Positions 1-8,338 of a stretch of 64,000 nucleotides of DNA are shown here, piece by piece. This stretch comes from Ga0077555 sp033764055 (GTDB taxonomy: Bacteria > Pseudomonadota > Alphaproteobacteria > Rhizobiales > Hyphomicrobiaceae). The notes under the pieces were generated by a model. It saw nothing but the letters and a program-made list of their open reading frames with translations, was not told the DNA's origin and made no database searches. Within the stretch, counting starts at the first letter, position 1. Each line of letters opens with the position of its first letter. The DNA lies in the NCBI GenBank assembly GCA_033764055.1, contig JANRJI010000037.1:62001-126000 (forward strand). The letters run 5' to 3'. Made by a program: the position numbers and the translations under genes.

Positions 1-8
1 TCCCGCTG

Positions 9-599
9 ATGTCGCGCCGCCGGCTGACGACGCCCATTCCGGCGCTAGTGCTACTGACCAACGCGTGGCTTGTCCATGCGGCCTTGCCGGGGCTTGCACA
101 GGCTCCACCCGGCGCTCCGGCACAGACAGCGGAGGCCGCCGCCGACCGGGGCGGCCTGGGGTTGCCGCCACCGGCTGCCGAGATGCGGGAGGTGATCCTC
201 GAGGCGGCACGGTCGGGCAGGCTGGAGGAGCTGCGCAACGCGGTCGAGCTCAACGAGATCAAGCCGACCCTCGGCGACGCAGCGACGGGCGACCCTATCG
301 ACAATCTGCGCCGCCTCGCCAACGAGCCCGATGGTCGGGACCTGCTGGCCGCGCTCGCCGCCATTCTCGATGCGCGCTGGACGGTCGTGCGTCGTGGCCC
401 CGACCACGAGAACAACCGCGTCTTTGTCTGGCCGCGATTTGCCGAGAAGGATCTGAGGATCCTGTCCCCGGCGGACGAGGCCGAGCTGCGGAGCCTCGCG
501 CCGCCAGACGCGCTGGAGCGCATGCGCGCAAGCGGCATCTACGACTACTGGCGCATCGGCATTGGTGCGGACGGGACTTGGCATTACCTGCGCAAATAG
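9..599 (+). CDS. Hypothetical secreted protein
   Basis: This 196-residue protein begins with a basic stretch followed by a hydrophobic segment ending near ALPGLAQA, which reads as a signal peptide, so it is probably exported. The rest is hydrophilic, mostly helical in appearance, with an acidic, Leu-rich middle and an aromatic C-terminus (YDYWRIG...GTWHYLRK). I recognise no catalytic motif. The start lies only 8 bases inside the window, so its ribosome binding site cannot be judged and a longer N-terminus is possible. It is followed after 113 bases by a periplasmic L,D-transpeptidase on the same strand, so an envelope role is conceivable but is only inferred from position. Confidence 0.7.
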   Translation: MSRRRLTTPIPALVLLTNAWLVHAALPGLAQAPPGAPAQTAEAAADRGGLGLPPPAAEMREVILEAARSGRLEELRNAVELNEIKPTLGDAATGDPIDNLRRLANEPDGRDLLAALAAILDARWTVVRRGPDHENNRVFVWPRFAEKDLRILSPADEAELRSLAPPDALERMRASGIYDYWRIGIGADGTWHYLRK

Positions 600-712
600 G
601 GCGTCAACGACAGGCTGCCCCGAGGCCCGGTAACCATGTTGCCGACCTGCACTGGCGACACCGATCGCTCGCACCGTACCTCTCTCGCTTGTCGTTGGAG
701 GGTAATAGACCG

Positions 713-1510
713 ATGCAGCGTTTCCTGATTGTGGCCGGACTGGCGTTGGCGACAGCAGCGCCGGCGTCGGCTCAGAGCTGGGTGCCGTGGCACCAGTCCG
801 ATCTGCTCACCCTGTACGGCGAGCGCGGCCGTCCGGCGCCGGCCGCGACGAAGCCGAAAGCCACCACCGGCTCCGTGCCGGCTTCGGCCGTGAGAACGGC
901 ACTCGCGGCGCGGCCCGGCGACCCCGACGACGATGACGAGGCACCGACCGCGGCCGCCCAGCCCAGAGCTCGGGCCGTCGTCGATGGTGGACCGCGCCCT
1001 GAGATCGACCCGAAGCCGCCGGCGACCGTGACCTACGACACCGGCCAGTCGCCCGGCACCATCGTCATAGACACGGCCGCACGCCGCCTATACCTGACCC
1101 AGGGCGGCGGTCGCGCGCTGGCCTACCCCGTCTCGGTGGGTCGCGAAGGGTTCACCTGGAGCGGGACCGAGAAGATAAGCCGGGTCGCCAATTGGCCCGA
1201 CTGGCACCCGCCGGCTGAGATGCGCGAGCGGGATCCGAAGCTGCCGCTCAGGATGACGGGCGGACTGAGAAACCCGCTCGGCGCCAAGGCGCTCTATCTC
1301 GGGAGCTCGCTCTATCGCATCCACGGCACCAGCGACGCGCGCTCGATCGGGCAGGCCGCCTCCTCTGGCTGCTTCCGGATGCACAATGCCCACGTCGTCG
1401 ACCTCGCACAGCGCGTCGGCATCGGCACCAAGGTCGTTGTGATCAATGCCCCGGCGGCCAAGACGGCCTCGGCTGCGGGCTCGCGCTCGACCAGGCGGAC
1501 CGCTCGATAG
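713..1510 (+). CDS. L,D-transpeptidase (YkuD domain), copy 1
   Basis: This 265-residue periplasmic enzyme would form 3-3 peptidoglycan cross-links or attach proteins to the wall. The start MQRFLIVAGLALATAAPASA is a clean signal peptide, which is why I use this ATG rather than the much longer open frame upstream. After a Pro/Ala-rich linker the YkuD domain runs from about residue 105 to the end, with PGTIVIDTAARRLYL, YRIHGT and the active-site motif SSGCFRM, in which Cys220 is the predicted nucleophile. The usual SHGC reads SSGC here, a variant common in alphaproteobacterial members. The catalytic domain is strikingly similar to that of a second gene 1.7 kb downstream, so the two are paralogues. 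Confidence 0.92.
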   Translation: MQRFLIVAGLALATAAPASAQSWVPWHQSDLLTLYGERGRPAPAATKPKATTGSVPASAVRTALAARPGDPDDDDEAPTAAAQPRARAVVDGGPRPEIDPKPPATVTYDTGQSPGTIVIDTAARRLYLTQGGGRALAYPVSVGREGFTWSGTEKISRVANWPDWHPPAEMRERDPKLPLRMTGGLRNPLGAKALYLGSSLYRIHGTSDARSIGQAASSGCFRMHNAHVVDLAQRVGIGTKVVVINAPAAKTASAAGSRSTRRTAR

Positions 1511-1613
1511 GGTTTGCCATTCCGCCGCGCCTCCGGCCCGTCGAGCTGCATGGCTTGGCGGGCGACGCTCAGTCGATTAGACTGGCACGGACATATTCCA
1601 GGCGAGGTTGGCA

Positions 1614-2615
1614 ATGGGCATACTCAAAGTAGAGGGCACGATCGCGCTCGATCAATTCTGGCCCACGGGCGAATCCGACGCGGACACAACGAAAATCCAC
1701 GTGAACGTCTCCGGTGACTCGTTCATTTACGCCGCCGACGGACAGAATTTCGTCGTGACCCACGTCTTCGACGGCGCCAGGGTTGTCGGCAAGAGCAACG
1801 ACCTAGTCATCGAGAATGGCAGGATTACGGTGCGGCTGCAGGGGGTGGACGCGCCCGAGCTGCATTACAGGGCGGCGGCCCTCCCCCGCACGAGCCCGGC
1901 GACGCCCGGCCAGCGGGCAGCATTCAACCAGGCGAACAGGACATCGCGCCGGCAGCACTGGGCCGAGTCGGCGACGCTGGCGCTGAAAGATCGCTTGAGC
2001 CTCGTCGATCCGCAGACTGTCCCGTGCCAGGTCCTCTCATTCGTGGATCACCCTTACGAGCTCGTCGATACCTACGGCCGGGTGGTCGGAAACATCAGGA
2101 TCGGACGGCAATTCGAGACCGACATCAACCTGTGGCTGACCGAGGAGGCGTGGGTCGTCCCGACGTTCTACTCCTCGATGACCGAGGACGAGATCGAAGC
2201 GTTGCTCGAAGCCATGCGCCGCGGCTTCGGCAAAGGCCGCGTGCTCGATGCCATCAGCAGCGATACCTCGGCCTTCGACGACCGGCTCGTCTATCGCCGC
2301 AATGGTCCAGCACACCCAGGAGCCGATGCAGGACCGGTGCTCATGCCAAAAGTGTTCCGTCGCCAAGTGGCCTATGAGCTGCAGAAAAAGACCGGCATCG
2401 TCAGCGGCACCTTCAAGGCATTTCTTTCAGACTCGCCCGACTTCTGTTTCGAGCTCGAGGATTTTCTTCGATCTACGGTGCACTCGGCGACCCCGCGCCG
2501 CCTGCACGACTTCGTGACCGGAAGCCGGCTCCGGGTGGCGCCGCACGAGATCGTCTTCAAGGAGAAGTTCTCGTCGGTCGTCGATGCCGACGGCAGACGT
2601 CTCGACGCGTTCTGA
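1614..2615 (+). CDS. Staphylococcal-nuclease-like domain protein
   Basis: The N-terminal part carries the thermonuclease signature VRLQGVDAPELHY at residues 73-85 and, further on, DTYGRVVGNIRI. These supply the equivalents of the SNase catalytic Arg35, Glu43 and Arg87, so a phosphodiesterase or nucleic-acid-binding role is plausible. The C-terminal half (about residues 170-333) is unassigned. Unlike most SNase proteins there is no signal peptide, so the product looks cytoplasmic. I chose ATG 1614, preceded by GGCGAGG; a TTG two codons upstream is an alternative. It is alone between two transpeptidase genes. Substrate is unknown, and a catalytically degenerate domain cannot be excluded. Confidence 0.6.
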   Translation: MGILKVEGTIALDQFWPTGESDADTTKIHVNVSGDSFIYAADGQNFVVTHVFDGARVVGKSNDLVIENGRITVRLQGVDAPELHYRAAALPRTSPATPGQRAAFNQANRTSRRQHWAESATLALKDRLSLVDPQTVPCQVLSFVDHPYELVDTYGRVVGNIRIGRQFETDINLWLTEEAWVVPTFYSSMTEDEIEALLEAMRRGFGKGRVLDAISSDTSAFDDRLVYRRNGPAHPGADAGPVLMPKVFRRQVAYELQKKTGIVSGTFKAFLSDSPDFCFELEDFLRSTVHSATPRRLHDFVTGSRLRVAPHEIVFKEKFSSVVDADGRRLDAF

Positions 2616-2666
2616 CGCCTGCACAGCCGTTCCATCCCTCCGGGTGCGCCAACGGCTAATCGCGAC

Positions 2667-3056
2667 TCAGTCCCGCATGACGGTTCGGAATGACTTCGAG
2701 ACAATGCGCCAGTTGCCCCCGGTCTTCAGGAGCAAGAGGTAGTCGGTGAAATAGCGGGGCGGGATGGCGCACTCCACCTTGACGAAGGCCGTCTCCGGCC
2801 CGCTCTGGTCGATCGAGACGATCCGATCGGAGCGGGGCAAACCCTGCGCCTTCGCCGACGGCCGGCTCGCTACCAGCTCGAACCATTTCGCCCGTGGCAG
2901 ATCGGCTACTCCGTCAGCGCCGGCCGAGTACAGATGGCTGACCTCGTGGAACGCCTGGGCGAGCTTGATCGTATCTCCCTCGTGCAATCCGTCGAGATAT
3001 GTCCACACCACCGTCTCGATGGCGGCAAGCTCGTTGGGGGAAGCCTCGGCAATCAT
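2667..3056 (-). CDS. NTF2-like (SnoaL/lumazine-binding type) protein
   Basis: This 129-residue cytoplasmic protein has the size and pattern of the NTF2-like cone fold: an N-terminal helix (AAIETVVWTYLDGLHEGD), a middle segment on exposure of the pocket (AFHEVSHLYSA), and C-terminal strands ending FTDYLLLLKTGGNWRIVSK, which is typical of the putative lumazine-binding family (PF12893). Members of this fold are small-molecule binding proteins or isomerases, and no substrate can be deduced. It is convergent with the nuclease-like gene and divergent from the second transpeptidase, so it is probably monocistronic. Confidence 0.75.
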   Translation of the reverse strand: MIAEASPNELAAIETVVWTYLDGLHEGDTIKLAQAFHEVSHLYSAGADGVADLPRAKWFELVASRPSAKAQGLPRSDRIVSIDQSGPETAFVKVECAIPPRYFTDYLLLLKTGGNWRIVSKSFRTVMRD

Positions 3057-3227
3057 GGTGATCTCCTATTCTGGCGCCACAGACCGTTGCCGTGCCACAG
3101 TTGTGGGCACAATGCTGCCTGTCGCCGGCAAACGAGAGGCTCGGCCGGCGAAGGAGGAAAGTCAAAGGCTGCCTCTTCCATTGCTGAGCGGCATCCCTAT
3201 ATCGCCTGAGCAGGGAGTCGAAACATC

Positions 3228-4022
3228 ATGATCCAAAAAGTAATTCTGGCTGCCATGTCACTTCTGCTCGTGACCGGCTCGGCCGAGGCCCAGAGCTGGC
3301 GGTGGAGTGAGGAAGGCCCTATTTTCCGGGAGCCCAGGGCTCGCAGCTACTACGGCTATGATCAACCCTATTGGGGCCCGCCGCCACCGCGCTACCGTGA
3401 TTACGGTCCGCCGCCGGGATGGCAGCCCTACCGCCGTGGAACAACGTCGTTCCTGGAGCCCGAACCTCCTCGGAGGCGTGGCGATTTCGATGACGGGGAG
3501 CCGATGCCTCGGCTCGCTGATGGTGGTCCGAAGCCCGCGATCTCGCCCATCCCACCGGAACGCGTCGCCTACGGCAGCCGGCACACCCCCGGCACCATCA
3601 TCATCGACACGGCCGGCCGCCAACTCCTTTTGATCGAAAGCCCGAGCACCGCATTGCGCTATCCGATCTCTGTCGGCCGGCAAGGCTTCACCTGGACCGG
3701 CGAGGAGAAGATCAGCCGCATCGCCGATTGGCCCGACTGGCATCCGCCTGCCGAGATGCGCGAGCGCGACCCGAAGCTTCCCGAGAAGATGACCGGCGGG
3801 CTCCGCAACCCCCTCGGTGCCAAGGCGCTCTACCTCGGCAACACACTGTATCGCATCCACGGCACCAATGACGCCAGGTCGATCGGGCGGGCGTCGTCGT
3901 CGGGCTGTTTTCGCATGCTCAACGGCCATGTCATCGACTTGGCGAGCCGCGTCAGCGTCGGCGCCAAGGTCGTCGTGTCGTCGAGCCTGAGGCAGGCCGA
4001 GAGCAGCGGGCGCAAGGGCTGA
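3228..4022 (+). CDS. L,D-transpeptidase (YkuD domain), copy 2
   Basis: A 264-residue exported transpeptidase. It starts MIQKVILAAMSLLLVTGSAEA, a typical signal peptide, followed by a Tyr/Pro/Arg-rich linker (YGYDQPYWGPPPPRYRDYG) and the YkuD domain from about residue 115. The active-site segment is YRIHGTNDARSIG then SSGCFRM, with Cys227 as predicted nucleophile. Blocks such as WPDWHPPAEMRERDPKLP and MTGGLRNPLGAKALYLG are shared almost identically with the copy at the left end of the window. The N-terminal linkers are unrelated, which suggests duplication followed by divergence of the targeting or wall-binding region. Confidence 0.93.
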   Translation: MIQKVILAAMSLLLVTGSAEAQSWRWSEEGPIFREPRARSYYGYDQPYWGPPPPRYRDYGPPPGWQPYRRGTTSFLEPEPPRRRGDFDDGEPMPRLADGGPKPAISPIPPERVAYGSRHTPGTIIIDTAGRQLLLIESPSTALRYPISVGRQGFTWTGEEKISRIADWPDWHPPAEMRERDPKLPEKMTGGLRNPLGAKALYLGNTLYRIHGTNDARSIGRASSSGCFRMLNGHVIDLASRVSVGAKVVVSSSLRQAESSGRKG

Positions 4023-4200
4023 CAGCGCGGGACCCGCGATCGTTTGGTGCCGATCCTGCTCGCCTCGGCTTAAGGACGGTCTACGAGATCGAGTGGGAGC
4101 GCCAGGCCCTCAAGGCGACTTCGCCGGCGTCGCAAGATCGAGCGACCCGGTGGCGAGAGCGATCATTGCAGCGGCGGGCTGAACGGACGCTCGAGGCGTG

Positions 4201-5532
4201 TCAGGGCACACCTTCAAGAAAGCGGACCGGCTCGCCGCCCGCCTGAGCCTCGATCTCGCCTTGCCACATCGCGCGACGACCGCGCACGAACGTGCCGACG
4301 GGCCAGCCCTTGACCTTGACGCCATCGTAGGGGGTCCACTGCGAGCGTGACTGGATCCAGCCGTTGGTGATCGTCTCGGTGCGGCTGAGATCGACGATGG
4401 TGAGGTCCGCATCGTAGCCGATGGCGATGCGGCCCTTGCCCCGGATGCCGAAGATGCGCTGGGGGCCCGCGCTGGTGAGATCGACCAACCGGGCGAGCGA
4501 CAGGCGGCCCGCGTTGACGTGATCGAGCATCAGCGGCACCAGCGTCTGCACGCCCGTCATGCCCGAATGGCTCTCCGGGTACGGATGGTGCTTCTCCTCA
4601 GCCGTATGCGGCGCGTGATCAGAGCCGATGACGTCCACCGTGCCGTCCGCGATCCCGGCCCAGATGCCCTGGCGGTGCGAATCGTCGCGCACGGGAGGGT
4701 TCATCTGGGCGAACGTGCCGAGGCGCTCATAGCAGTCCGGCGCAACGAGGGTCAGATGATGCGGCGTCACCTCGCACGTCGCCCAGTCCTTGTGCCCCCG
4801 CAACCAGGCGATCTCGTCGGCGGTCGAGATGTGCAGCACGTGGACGCGCCGCCGGTGCGTCTCGGCCAGGCGCACGAGGCGCTGCGTTGCGATCATGGCG
4901 GCCTCCGGGTCACGCCAGACGGGATGCGTGGCCGGGTTGCCGTGCTCCCGCAGGCCAGCCCGGGCGCGCAGGCGCGCCTCGTCCTCGGAATGGAATGCCG
5001 CCCGCCGCGAGGTGCGGGCTATGATCTTGTCGAGCGAGGCCTCATCCTCGACCAGCAGGTCGCCGGTCGAGGCTCCCATGAACACCTTGATGCCAGCGGA
5101 GGCCTCGAGCTTCTCGAGCGCCGGAATGTCGGCGATGTTCTCGCGGGTCGCGCCGACGTAGAAGGCGAAGTCGCAGTGCATGCGCCCCCGCGCCCGGCGC
5201 ACCTTGTCGGCGAGCGCTGCGGCATCGGTCGTGAGGGGCTTCGTGTTCGGCATCTCGAACACAGCCGTGACGCCACCCGCCACTGCGGCACGGCCGCCCG
5301 TGTGCAGGTCCTCCTTGTGCTCGAGCCCCGGCTCGCGGAAATGGACCTGGCTGTCGATCACACCGGGAAGGACGTGCAGGCCGCGCGCATCGAGAGCCTC
5401 CGAGGCTTTGGCTGCGCCAAGCGCGCCGATTGCCGCGATGCGTCCGCCGCGGATGGCAATGTCGCGCTCGCCGGTGCCGTCGTGGTTGACGACGGTTGCG
5501 CCGCGAATGATGAGATCATAGGTGTCTGACAT
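4201..5532 (-). CDS. pyrC: Dihydroorotase (PyrC, multifunctional-complex type)
   Basis: The 443-residue product belongs to the amidohydrolase superfamily and would cyclise carbamoyl-aspartate to dihydroorotate in pyrimidine synthesis. Seen are the N-terminal TYDLIIRGATVV, the metal-site segment VIDSQVHFREPGLEHKED, VHVLHISTADE and DVIGSDHAPH. The first His of the usual HxH pair is Gln (QVH); I recall the same QVHFREPG spelling in a recognised dihydroorotase subgroup, so this need not abolish activity. The start MSDTYDL is chosen because the open frame upstream of it is not conserved-looking. It is divergent from the ygfZ-like gene with 109 bases between. A hydantoinase or allantoinase-like role is the main alternative. 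Confidence 0.85.
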   Translation of the reverse strand: MSDTYDLIIRGATVVNHDGTGERDIAIRGGRIAAIGALGAAKASEALDARGLHVLPGVIDSQVHFREPGLEHKEDLHTGGRAAVAGGVTAVFEMPNTKPLTTDAAALADKVRRARGRMHCDFAFYVGATRENIADIPALEKLEASAGIKVFMGASTGDLLVEDEASLDKIIARTSRRAAFHSEDEARLRARAGLREHGNPATHPVWRDPEAAMIATQRLVRLAETHRRRVHVLHISTADEIAWLRGHKDWATCEVTPHHLTLVAPDCYERLGTFAQMNPPVRDDSHRQGIWAGIADGTVDVIGSDHAPHTAEEKHHPYPESHSGMTGVQTLVPLMLDHVNAGRLSLARLVDLTSAGPQRIFGIRGKGRIAIGYDADLTIVDLSRTETITNGWIQSRSQWTPYDGVKVKGWPVGTFVRGRRAMWQGEIEAQAGGEPVRFLEGVP

Positions 5533-5641
5533 GGCGTCGAGCCTCGCTTGGCCGGCGTCCGCGACGGACGCGAAGGTCTGCAGCGGCCGACGTAGCGCAG
5601 TTTCCGAATGACGAGAAGCTCCGCCTGACTGGAGGTCGCCC

Positions 5642-6520
5642 TTGAGCAAATCCCATTTAGCGGTGCTGCCGGATCGCGGCGTGGTGTCGGTAACGGGCAC
5701 CGACGCCCGCGGCTTCCTTGACAATCTGATCACCAACGACGTGGACCTGCTCGACCGGCAGGACGCCATCCATGCTGGTTTGCTGACGCCGCAGGGCAAG
5801 ATTCTGTTCGCGTTCCACGTCGTCCGTCGGCCGGACGGCTTCCTGCTCGAGACGGCGCGCGCCTCGGCGGCTGACCTGGTCAAGCGGCTGTCGCTGTATC
5901 GGCTGCGGGCGAAAGTGGTCATCAACGACCTCTCGGCCAGCCATGCCGCCGTCGTGGCGTGGGGCGGTGAGCCTCCGGCATCGCCGCTCTACGTCGCCTT
6001 CGCCGATCCGCGGCACCGCGACCTCGGGTGGCGATTGCTTATGGCTCCGGCGATGGCGACCAAGCTTGCGGGCGAGGACGAAGGCTCGGCGGCGTGGGAC
6101 GGTCATCGCATCGCGCTCGGCGTGCCCGAGGCCGGTGCCGATTACGCCCTCGGCGACACCTTCCCGCACGAGGCGGACTTCGACCTCTTCGCTGGGGTGT
6201 CGTTCACCAAGGGCTGCTTCGTGGGCCAGGAGGTGGTGGCGCGCATGCAGCACAAGACCGTGGTGAGGAAGCGCGTGGTCCGGATCGGAGGCGCCGGCAC
6301 CCTGGCCAGCGGCGCCCCGGTGAAGGTCGGCGATGCCACCATAGGCATGGTGGGCACAGTCGCAGGTCGAAACGGGCTGGCCCTGCTGCGGATTGATCGT
6401 GCAGCAGAAGCGCAAGAAAAGGGCCAGCCGTTGACCGCGGGAGATGTCGCCATCACGGTCGATGCGGAGATGCTCGACCGCTATGCGACCGCAGCCCTGC
6501 AGAAGGCGTCGGCGCCATGA
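5642..6520 (+). CDS. ygfZ: Folate-binding protein YgfZ/GcvT-like
   Basis: This 292-residue protein is a YgfZ/CAF17-type folate-binding protein, which supports assembly or repair of certain iron-sulfur enzymes. The family signature KGCFVGQEVVARMQHKT is present around residues 185-201, following the N-terminal GTDARGFLDNLITNDV fold shared with GcvT. The start is TTG, chosen because a strong GGAGG lies six bases upstream at 5631-5635 and the protein begins where homologues do. It overlaps the next gene by four bases (ATGA), so ygfZ and tag are translationally coupled, an arrangement I know from related alphaproteobacteria. Confidence 0.9.
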   Translation: MSKSHLAVLPDRGVVSVTGTDARGFLDNLITNDVDLLDRQDAIHAGLLTPQGKILFAFHVVRRPDGFLLETARASAADLVKRLSLYRLRAKVVINDLSASHAAVVAWGGEPPASPLYVAFADPRHRDLGWRLLMAPAMATKLAGEDEGSAAWDGHRIALGVPEAGADYALGDTFPHEADFDLFAGVSFTKGCFVGQEVVARMQHKTVVRKRVVRIGGAGTLASGAPVKVGDATIGMVGTVAGRNGLALLRIDRAAEAQEKGQPLTAGDVAITVDAEMLDRYATAALQKASAP

Positions 6521-7122
6521 GCGATGCGCAGGCACTGGTGCGATGTCCGTGGCACGGAATTGGCGACCCCGAGTATCAGCGCTATCACGACGAGGAGTGG
6601 GGCGTGCCCCACGCCGACGACCGGAAGCTCTTCGAGAAGCTCGTTCTGGAAGGGTTCCAGTCAGGCCTGTCGTGGCTGACGATTCTGCGCAAGAGGCCCA
6701 ATTTCCGTGCGGCATTTGACGACTTCGACGCCGAGCGGATCGCCAGATACGACGCCACGGATGTCGCTCGCCTCATGGCCGACGCCGGCATCGTTCGCAA
6801 CCGGTCGAAGATCGAGGCGACCATCTCCAATGCGCGCGCATACCTGGAGTTGCGCGAGCGCACGCCGCTCGCAAGCTTTCTTTGGGGGTATCTCGACGGG
6901 CGGCCTCTGATCCACCAGCGCCGGACGATGAAGGACATCCCACCCGAGACGCCACTGTCGAGGACCATCTCGAAGGCGCTGAAGGCGCACGGCTTTCGCT
7001 TCGTCGGACCGACGACAGTGTACGCCTTCATGCAGTCGTCCGGCTTCGTGAACGACCACCTCGTGGACTGCCACCGATATCATCCCTGCGTCGAAAGCCA
7101 AATGACGTTCAAGATTTGTTGA
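6517..7122 (+). CDS. tag: DNA-3-methyladenine glycosylase I
   Basis: The 201-residue product is the Tag base-excision enzyme that removes 3-methyladenine from DNA. It matches the family along its length: RCPWHG and YHDEEWGVP near the N-terminus (Cys10 as zinc ligand), LEGFQSGLSWLTILRKR with the catalytic Glu, VRNRSKIEATISNARAYL, and the C-terminal zinc segment FVNDHLVDCHRY. The length is normal. It overlaps the ygfZ-like gene by ATGA and would be expressed with it. Confidence 0.95.
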   Translation: MSDAQALVRCPWHGIGDPEYQRYHDEEWGVPHADDRKLFEKLVLEGFQSGLSWLTILRKRPNFRAAFDDFDAERIARYDATDVARLMADAGIVRNRSKIEATISNARAYLELRERTPLASFLWGYLDGRPLIHQRRTMKDIPPETPLSRTISKALKAHGFRFVGPTTVYAFMQSSGFVNDHLVDCHRYHPCVESQMTFKIC

Positions 7123-7194
7123 TTGTCTATCCACTACTTTCGTGACATCGTTTCTGGGAGCAAGCGTCCCGTATCCTTCAGCGGCGTAACCACC

Positions 7195-7476
7195 ATGTCC
7201 ATGCGCAAAGTAACAAGTCGCGAGCCTGGCAACGTTCTCGGCGTTCTCGCCGAGCGAGCGATCATCAGCGGGGCTACCGCTCTGATCGATACGGACGACG
7301 CCAGCGGCCATGGGCCAGCGACCGAGAACGAGGCTTCGTCAAGCCTGCTCGCCCTCGGTGCCCGTCCGTCCCTCTGCCCGAAGGTCGCGGCGATGCTTGC
7401 CGATCTCACTCCGGACGAGCTGGAGTTGGCATGGGGCTTGGACACGATCTGGTCATCCGACGAGACGGACGAGTGA
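7195..7476 (+). CDS. Small hypothetical protein
   Basis: A 93-residue acidic protein without signal peptide or membrane segment. I start it at the ATG of MSMRKVTSREPG; the same frame is open back to a TTG abutting the tag stop codon, so a longer start cannot be excluded. The C-terminal PKVAAMLADLTPDELELAWGL suggests short amphipathic helices. I do not recognise the family. It lies between tag and the HD hydrolase gene on the same strand. Confidence 0.45.
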   Translation: MSMRKVTSREPGNVLGVLAERAIISGATALIDTDDASGHGPATENEASSSLLALGARPSLCPKVAAMLADLTPDELELAWGLDTIWSSDETDE

Positions 7477-7619
7477 GCCTGCCGAAACGCTTGGCCAGCA
7501 ACCACCACCAGGATTTGTGCGCGGTTTACGGCTGGCGCGTCTCACCAGCGGCTCCGTGTCGGCGTCCGCACCCCGCGCGATCGTGGTGATGCTGGGCGGA
7601 GAATTGCATCGACCGCGCC

Positions 7620-8246
7620 ATGAGCGACGACACTCCAATCCGGACAACCGCTCGCCCGCGCGCCTGGCAGCGTATGCTGTCCGGTCGACGTCTGGATCTG
7701 CTCGACCCTTCGCCCGAAGACATTGAGATCTCGGATATCGCTCACGGCCTCGCACGTGTCGCCCGCTGGAACGGCCAGACCGTCGGTGATCACGCGTTCT
7801 CTGTCGCGCAACACGCGGTCATCGTGGCAGATATCGCCGCCGCGCTCGATCCGACGTTGGCGCGAGCTTGGAGGCTCGCAGCCCTGCTGCACGATGCCCC
7901 CGAGTACGTCATCGGCGACCTGATCAGCCCGTTCAAGGCGGCCATCGGCCTCGACTACAAGGCCTTCGAGCACCGTCTGCTGGCAGCGATCCATTTGCGC
8001 TTCGGCTTACCCCACCCGCTACCCGAGCCCGTCCGGCGCGCGATCAAGGAGGCGGATCGCATCGCTGCCTACTACGAGGCGACGCGCCTGGCCGGCTTCG
8101 AAGCGAGCGAGGCCCAAGAGTTCTTCGGCCCCTCCGTCATCGTCCCCGAACCGGTCGGCCGAGCACTGGCGAGCCTCGTCCCCATCGCCGTCGGCGAAGC
8201 CCATGCGCTATTTCTCGCACGCCACGCTGCGCTATATGCCGAATAG
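7620..8246 (+). CDS. HD-domain phosphohydrolase (YfbR-like)
   Basis: A 208-residue HD superfamily metal-dependent hydrolase. The metal-binding residues are visible in GDHAFSVAQHA, in the HD pair of LLHDAPEYVIGD, and in the distal KEADRIAAYYEA. The combination resembles the YfbR group of 5'-deoxynucleotidases. It begins ATG and is followed after 92 bases by the NrtR-like regulator on the same strand; I recall this pairing in other Hyphomicrobiales, which suggests a link to nucleotide or NAD metabolism. The substrate is inferred, not shown. Confidence 0.8.
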   Translation: MSDDTPIRTTARPRAWQRMLSGRRLDLLDPSPEDIEISDIAHGLARVARWNGQTVGDHAFSVAQHAVIVADIAAALDPTLARAWRLAALLHDAPEYVIGDLISPFKAAIGLDYKAFEHRLLAAIHLRFGLPHPLPEPVRRAIKEADRIAAYYEATRLAGFEASEAQEFFGPSVIVPEPVGRALASLVPIAVGEAHALFLARHAALYAE

Positions 8247-8338
8247 TGGCCAAGCCGCGGCCGCTTCTCGCCGACGCCCTTGAAATTCCCTTAGATTCGC
8301 CAAATTTGTCAGGGACTTTCCTGCCCAGGAGAGAGCCC

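Noticed and set aside
2625..2657. Terminator hairpin after the SNase-like gene (AGCCGTT...AACGGCT)
   Set aside because: The seven-base arms are 19 bases apart and there is no T-run, so support is too weak.
4519..5529. A 336-codon plus-strand frame antisense to dihydroorotase
   Set aside because: Dihydroorotase motifs are complete on the minus strand.
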